DNA of 64,000 nucleotides from Spisula solida (taxonomy: Eukaryota; Mollusca; Bivalvia; Venerida; Mactridae): positions 2,492,501 through 2,556,500 of the forward strand of contig OX365944.1 in the NCBI GenBank assembly GCA_947247005.1, read 5' to 3'. A program made the translations under genes and the position numbers. The notes below the pieces were generated by a model, which was not told the origin of the DNA, ran no database searches, and saw nothing but the letters and a program-made list of their open reading frames with translations. Position 1 is the stretch's first letter; each line of letters opens with the position of its first letter. Below are positions 58,395-64,000 of the stretch, piece after piece.

Positions 58395-61300
58395 TATATT
58401 TCGCTCTCCCTACTTAGTATAGATTGATATCTGGCTCGTCTGTTAATATGTTACACTTAATAAGTTCGGTGCCTTTTCAGTTGCCAACCCCGATGTCCAT
58501 TTCAACGTCCTTGGAAATGGTGTTAGATGTCTCAAACGTGTTCTAATAAACGTGTTAAGTATTCCGACCTGTTAGTACTAGACGAATGATCGAAATGTTT
58601 TTTGTTTTCATTGGACAATTATTGTACTGTTCATGACTCCTGTGGCTTTGTGGTAAAATAAAACTGAACGATTGATAGCTTTGTGTCACAAGATTAACAG
58701 TTTATTATGTGACTCATCGCCTTTATGGAAACAATCCAATTAAGTAAGGAAACCAAAGCAGAAATTTTAATTATAATTAAACATAGTTTTGTATTCCAAA
58801 TCACATTTAAAGGCTACACGTTTTTGTGTAAATGACAACATTTCATTAGTACTCCCGTAGCGACATTAAATAATGTTTTGTGTATTTAGAAGTTTAGATA
58901 GTCTCTTGCCGTTGTTAGATTAAAACTTAATACACAAAAAGTGACAAATATAACGCACAGATGGGTGACATGGTCTTAACAGTTACTAAATTTTGGATCA
59001 GATGAAAAGACATTCTTTGAGCAAACCTGAATATTACTAATGATCCATTTCAGCTCACTAAATACTTACTTACTTACTTACCGGTAGTCGTGTTGTTCCG
59101 GTGTGGAACATAGGTCAATAATAAGATTCCGCTAACTCGTCATACTCTCGGCTCACCTCCACACATGGTTCCACGGATATCACTTATTTTCCAGTTATTC
59201 TGCTACGTTTCTTCTCTATGTGTTTCTTGACCGCCAAACTCCTCGTTTACAATGGGTTCTACGACAGTGCCTGTCTAGTGAAGGAGTGATGAACTTACGT
59301 AGAGTAAGGTCAATTAATCTCCTTGTTCCCTTTCTGATTTCGTCTTCTATCAGTACAAACTGAATCTGGTTGGTTATGTTTAGAAGATGTGCACTTATAT
59401 ACTTGTTCGGCCATCTGATGGATCAATGTCTCAGATCCGTATAGTCATATTGTTCGTTCATTAGAATGGAATACGCTTACATTTGTTGAGATCTTTATCT
59501 TGCCTGCTTTGCCAAATGCTGATTATGTCTTTCAAATTCCGTATTTTAATATATCTCTTTTTCCTACCAATACAGACTAACTTACGTACTTAACATTTCT
59601 GTGAAGTATCATCCTTAAAGTGGTGGATATCACTCATTTCTCATACATTTGTACTTAGGCTGGTTGTATTGGTTGGAATTAGAGATATATGAAAAATTGA
59701 ATTAAAAAAACGACTTGTCTGTCGGTGTTTTCTTCCAGCACTTTTGTTTCAATTTTGCTTATACAAAAGCATATCTCAGTTGCTCTGGTGCAGCGTACAT
59801 TGCGTCTTTTTTCGTTTGTCCTCAGATGCCGGTCTCACTACCGTGTCTACAGTGACGACAAGAAGGATGGAGGATAGTAAGCATCCTTTAATTCAACATT
59901 TAACTGTGAGTTGGTATTCGTTGTCAACCATGCATTATATTACGGAAAAAGGTGTTTTCGGTGGCGGAGATACATTTGAAAGTCCAAAAGTACCGATTAG
60001 AGTGGTGACGTCAACTCTCGTGAGTGTTCAACGATTATGCCTGTAGTTAATTGGTGTAAAATGTAAGAACCTTGTTTTAGGGGTAAACCTGTGAGGTTTA
60101 ATATACTCTACAGAACTCGTATATTAACACAATATGAATATCCTCGGCGACATACCATACGCACAATGTACTAGCTAAGATTTTATCAAGCCAGATGTAT
60201 AGATTATGTATTTGTTTGTTATTATGTAATAAAACTTTGAATTATTAGCATCTGGGTCATATTATTAACTTTTGACAAATGACTGTCCGCATAAATAAAC
60301 TGCTTACAACATGAACATGCAAAGATTAAATTATACTACAACGATACAGAAACGCTGGGTAAGCAGACAAGACATGCGTGGGCACGACATGTTCAAACAC
60401 ATTATATGTTCAATTTGCTAGCTCTGCATGGTAGTAGCCTTGGTAAAATGACAAATACTTGATACTCATTACTGTTGATGGTTTGTGATCTTAAAGGCAG
60501 ATAAAACAATATTTAACTACATACTATATAACTACCGTAGTATGTTACTATAAATAGAAACAAACAGATGCATGTACATGTACGAGTATATACATGCCAT
60601 CAGACGCAAGTAATAGCGCAACATCTTGTGGTGAGCTTTTCACAGATTTCTTAAATGTGTCTGAGACAAAACTTTATTAAACTTTACCGATTTTAAAATA
60701 CAGCAGATTTCATAATAAATTTGGAGCCTCTCAAAGCCGTAACTCTTCTTTAGGCGACTAATTCCGATGCAACCGTTCAATATATTACCTATTCCCCTCA
60801 AGTAGTGTGCTAAAAAAACGAGGAAATATTGAAGTAAGACAAACACTCTACGCCAGAAGCTGATCGAACAGATATATTATTCTTGATATTTGATATAAGC
60901 AGGGTTACTGCACATTGGTACACAAGGTTCAGATAAAACATCCGTAACAAAATAACCTTATAAGAGCATTATAAACGTGTTCTCCATTTGGGTTGGGTCT
61001 CAATGTCCACCATAAATACAAGTCAATCGTACTTCAATTTATCATTTATACAGCTACAGGGTTATACCATTCACAGTGAGTCTGGAACATTTGAGGACTG
61101 TTTTGACACATGATATTCTCGGTCAGTTTTGTGTTTGGCTTGTCACGCATGGGTGTGGTCTGTGCTATTTATTTCATTTTCGGGTGCTCCTGTCTGTGCC
61201 TTTCGTGAGCGGCTGTTTCTATGAAGGGCTTTGCATTGTCAATGTAAATGTCGGAGACTTGTAAATATCACATTTTGTGTGAGGCTTCCAAATTTCGGAC

Positions 61301-63025
61301 GCACGTCCAGTCAAAATGTTTCCATTAGTACAGAAGACGTAGACCAGTGTGCTACAACCCATTCACGCATATACCCTGTGACGAACCACGATCTTACACT
61401 GTTGTGAGGTTGTCAAATGCCGTTAGCTAATTTAGTACATTTTCGACATATCTTCATCCAAAATATTGTAAACTATTTCGATATATTGTTAAACTACAAT
61501 ACACAAGTCAAACAACTAAAAATTGGAGTTGATGTCTTCTGCTAAAGATTGGGACACTATGCCAAAAATGGTTTCATACACAACCTGCAACACGCAGACC
61601 TAATCAGAACGGCAGACACAATTAACCCAAAAAGATGCTAGTATTAAAGTTTAATAAATAAACATGATATCCTCGTAGCATATCATTGTTGATTGTAATA
61701 ATGGAATTCAGACAATTGAAATCAACTTGATAAGCCTGGTACGATACGCTGTCATTTGACCAGTAAACGTAGAATGACTCAATAGTGTGTCAGCGTTCCA
61801 ATGCTAAGCGTTTTATTTTTCATTTCATACTAATCGCATTCTGCAAGTTTGAAATGTAATCATTAAGATGTCACAAACATAGCATACATGTTTATTAACA
61901 TAGTATGTCTTAACTCAAATATTCGTTTATAATGTACAAACTCATAAATACACATATGCAGATACTTGCAATAAATACACATTTGTCGAAGTATTTATTT
62001 ATTTCTACCTGTGTATAATAATCCATTGATGTATTTTATAACAAAGTCGGAATAAGAACAGAGTACATCCTACGTTACATATGATTGTCGGTTCCGAACC
62101 CACAAACTATCAAGCACCACATACACTAAACACCATGAAACTAAAAGATAATATTAAGTCAGACAGGGAAGGCAGTATCTTATAAAACACTGCACAATAA
62201 ACAAAAACCAAATTCCGTGTGATCACCGCCACGGGACACTCTGTTGTCATATGTAAACATTGTTTAAATCCATTTGACGGATCCGCTTACCATAGTGCTC
62301 GAGAATATTGAAAAACATACACCATTAATTTTGCCAATATGAACAAGTCGATTCCTTGCAGACACATACTTTTTGTAAAACGTGTATGACCTTCAAATTC
62401 AATGGTTATTTATTCAAGTTTAGCATAATACCAAGGTTGAAAATATTTGAAATCCAGTACCAAAGCATACATGTGTCACAAGAAAGTGTGAAATGGTGAC
62501 TTTGATTAAACCTAGCTTCACAAGACATAACAAGTATGAAAGAACATTTACGCATTAAGTAAACATATTTCATCATACGTTACATGAACAAACATCAAAA
62601 CATTCATTGCAATTATGAACAAACAATTTTATACAGTTTCCAAACCAAACTGAATTTACATTCGATGGATGACGTATGTTTGGACGGTACCTCTAAATAC
62701 TTACTTTAGTATTCATGATTTTGCGCCTAGTGGATATTTTTAACCGAATTAGTGAGCAATTGTTCAAGTAAGGTAACGTGTTTGCTCGTGTAAGCATCAA
62801 TATCAAAACCAACTCACTACATTTACATTTTACCGTCCATACCTCGGTTTAAAACATATCGGATTAAATAACGACAACGTGTTCTGGTAGAGAGCAGCAA
62901 GTGGTACATGTATCAATACATGTGTATAGTGTTTATGTTCACCAAACATGTAAAAGCTTTGTGAATTTCCACATATAATGTATTAAACTCGTTGAATACT
63001 TTCCTCTAGCTACGTATTACTTATT

Positions 63026-63155
63026 ATCATGAAATAAGAAATAAGAAGAAATCGTTCTTCGCAGAAACAATAAACAATAACTGTAAAAAAGATCCCACAA
63101 AAGTGTGGAAAAATCTAAAATGTATATCTGGAGAACCTTCGAAAGTACAAACTAC
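63026..63155 (+). pseudogene. LINE ORF2 fragment, part 1
   Basis: The open plus-strand stretch KKKSFFAETINNNCKKDPTK, then VWKNLKCISGEPSKVQTT, matches the linker just before the RT domain of CR1/Jockey-type LINEs (…ENNKxDPKKLWKxLK…). It is interrupted at about 63156 by the repeat below and continues at about 63630. Confidence 0.7.
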
Positions 63156-63245
63156 ATTTGTATGTTACTATTTATAGTAGCGTTGTCCCGGGATCATGAT
63201 ACCATTTATAGTAACGTTGCCGTGCGATTATGTTACTATTTTTTT

Positions 63246-63600
63246 AGCTCACCTGTCACAAAGTGACACAGTGAGCTTTTGTGATCACACTTCGTCCGTC
63301 GTCCGTCCGTCCGTCCGTCCGTCCGTCTGTCCGTCCGTCCGTCCGTCAACAATTGGGTTGTGTCCTCTCTAGAGGTCACAATTTTGGCCTAATCTTTATG
63401 AAACTTGGTCACAATGATCATCTCAACAAAATCTAGGTCAAGTTCGATATTGGGTCATCTGAGGTCAAAAACTAGCTTACTAGGTCAAATTATAGAAAAA
63501 CCTTGTTTTAAACCTTTCAATTTGTAGTCTTCATGGTCACTAAACTCTCTGCTGTAACTCTCTACACTCTATACATACAAGTAAACTTTCATCAACCAAT
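63246..63600 (+). repeat. Mollusc hairpin repeat with (GTCC)n tract, inserted in the LINE
   Basis: AGCTCACCTGTCACAAAGTG, then ACACAGTGAGCTTTTGTGATC, then (GTCC)n at 63296-63347, then GGTCACAATTTTGG and GAGGTCAAAAACTAG segments. Same module as at 2027-2092. Two short GTTACTATTTATAGTA-type repeats precede it at 63160-63245. Confidence 0.75.
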
Positions 63601-63606
63601 GAAAAT

Positions 63607-63996
63607 GTGTATCAGGGTTCACAGCAGTTTTGTAAAGGTCAAATATCAAAATTTGGCCTTGGCAATCCTATTTTGGAGCCTAAACAAACAGCAGACACAT
63701 TTAATGACTTCTTCATACACTTGTTTCAAGATTGTCTCACCAAAAGTACAAATGAAACTTCAAGTTACTATTCACATACTGTGAATACGGAATCAAACTT
63801 TGAAATACCTTTGTTGAATGAAAACTATGTAGAAAAACAGCTCATGAACCTTGACCCATCAAACTCTGCAGGCTTAGATGGGTTAAGTCCTAAATTCCTG
63901 TCTAAAGCTATTGAACGTCATGTATCTGACTACGTAAATAAATATCTTGAAGAAAATAACTTACTACACATAAACCAGAGCCAATCATTCTTGTGA
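63607..63996 (+). pseudogene. LINE ORF2 fragment, part 2 (RT N-terminus with internal deletion)
   Basis: NPILEPKQTADTFNDFFIHL is followed by FEIPLLNENYVEKQLMNLDP and SAGLDGLSPKFLSKAI, the normal N-terminal RT motifs. The sequence then jumps to YLEENNLLHINQSQS, a motif that normally lies some 80 residues further on, and stops. An internal deletion and the stop make it a dead copy. Confidence 0.75.
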
Positions 63997-64000
63997 AACT

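Larger units (their letters stand above)
53570..63025 (+). repeat. Segmental duplication copy B
   Basis: Collinear with 7915-9249 plus 34449-46790. It contains the uninterrupted counterparts of the sites occupied in copy A by e1/e2, the hAT-like MITE, the LINE, the 887-bp mariner and the 2.1-kb mariner. It has its own insertions (about 54335-55135, and the mariner at 57478) and is cut on the right by a LINE at about 63026. Confidence 0.8.

Overview
The window looks like AT-rich nuclear DNA of a marine invertebrate, most likely a bivalve mollusc. This is inferred from the low GC content, the dense decayed non-LTR retrotransposons, the AGCTCACCTGTCAC-type hairpin repeats, the TATACCCCC/GGGGGTATA-bounded repeats with (GGAC)n or (GTCC)n tracts, and the roughly 150-bp tandem blocks. 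Apart from a 3'-terminal coding exon at the left edge (2-385), no convincing host gene is visible. Almost everything else is mobile or repeated DNA.

Layout. 1-9249: a host exon end, AT-rich non-coding DNA, a 29-bp minisatellite (3291-3594), a LINE C-terminal relic (4889-5050), and from about 7915 the left part of a segmental duplication (copy A). At 9250 copy A is interrupted by 25.2 kb made of two abutting TIR elements: e1 (9250-14757) and e2 (14761-34448). They are separated and flanked by CAG/CAG/CTG trinucleotides. The paralogous copy B has the empty CTG site at 55681-55683. Inside e2 sits a minus-strand Ty3/gypsy-type LTR retrotransposon (14995-24812, 9818 bp) with two identical 238-bp LTRs and a 4-bp TTGT target duplication. 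34449-46790 is the right part of copy A, itself invaded by a hAT-like MITE, a Tc1 relic, a LINE and two mariner-like elements. 46791-53560 is AT-rich, with a 51-bp minisatellite (50740-51400) and a foldback. 53570-63025 is copy B, and 63026-64000 is a broken LINE.

The notable system is the LTR retrotransposon. Read on the minus strand it encodes: Gag with an N-terminal helix-hairpin-helix motif and a CCHC knuckle; protease-RT-RNase H in the -1 frame; an integrase with a complete C4HC3 PHD finger at its C-terminus; and, overlapping the integrase end, a separate 716-codon ORF whose C-terminal half is a TatD-family metal-dependent nuclease with every recognisable catalytic motif present. HhH, PHD and TatD are DNA- or chromatin-handling modules outside the standard gypsy set. 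Together they suggest an element that carries its own chromatin-targeting and nuclease functions. Identical LTRs and long intact ORFs imply a recent insertion. The only visible defect is a frame change at a run of seven G between RNase H and integrase.

Comparing copies A and B gives natural empty sites for at least five insertions and shows two minisatellites that are expanded in one copy only.
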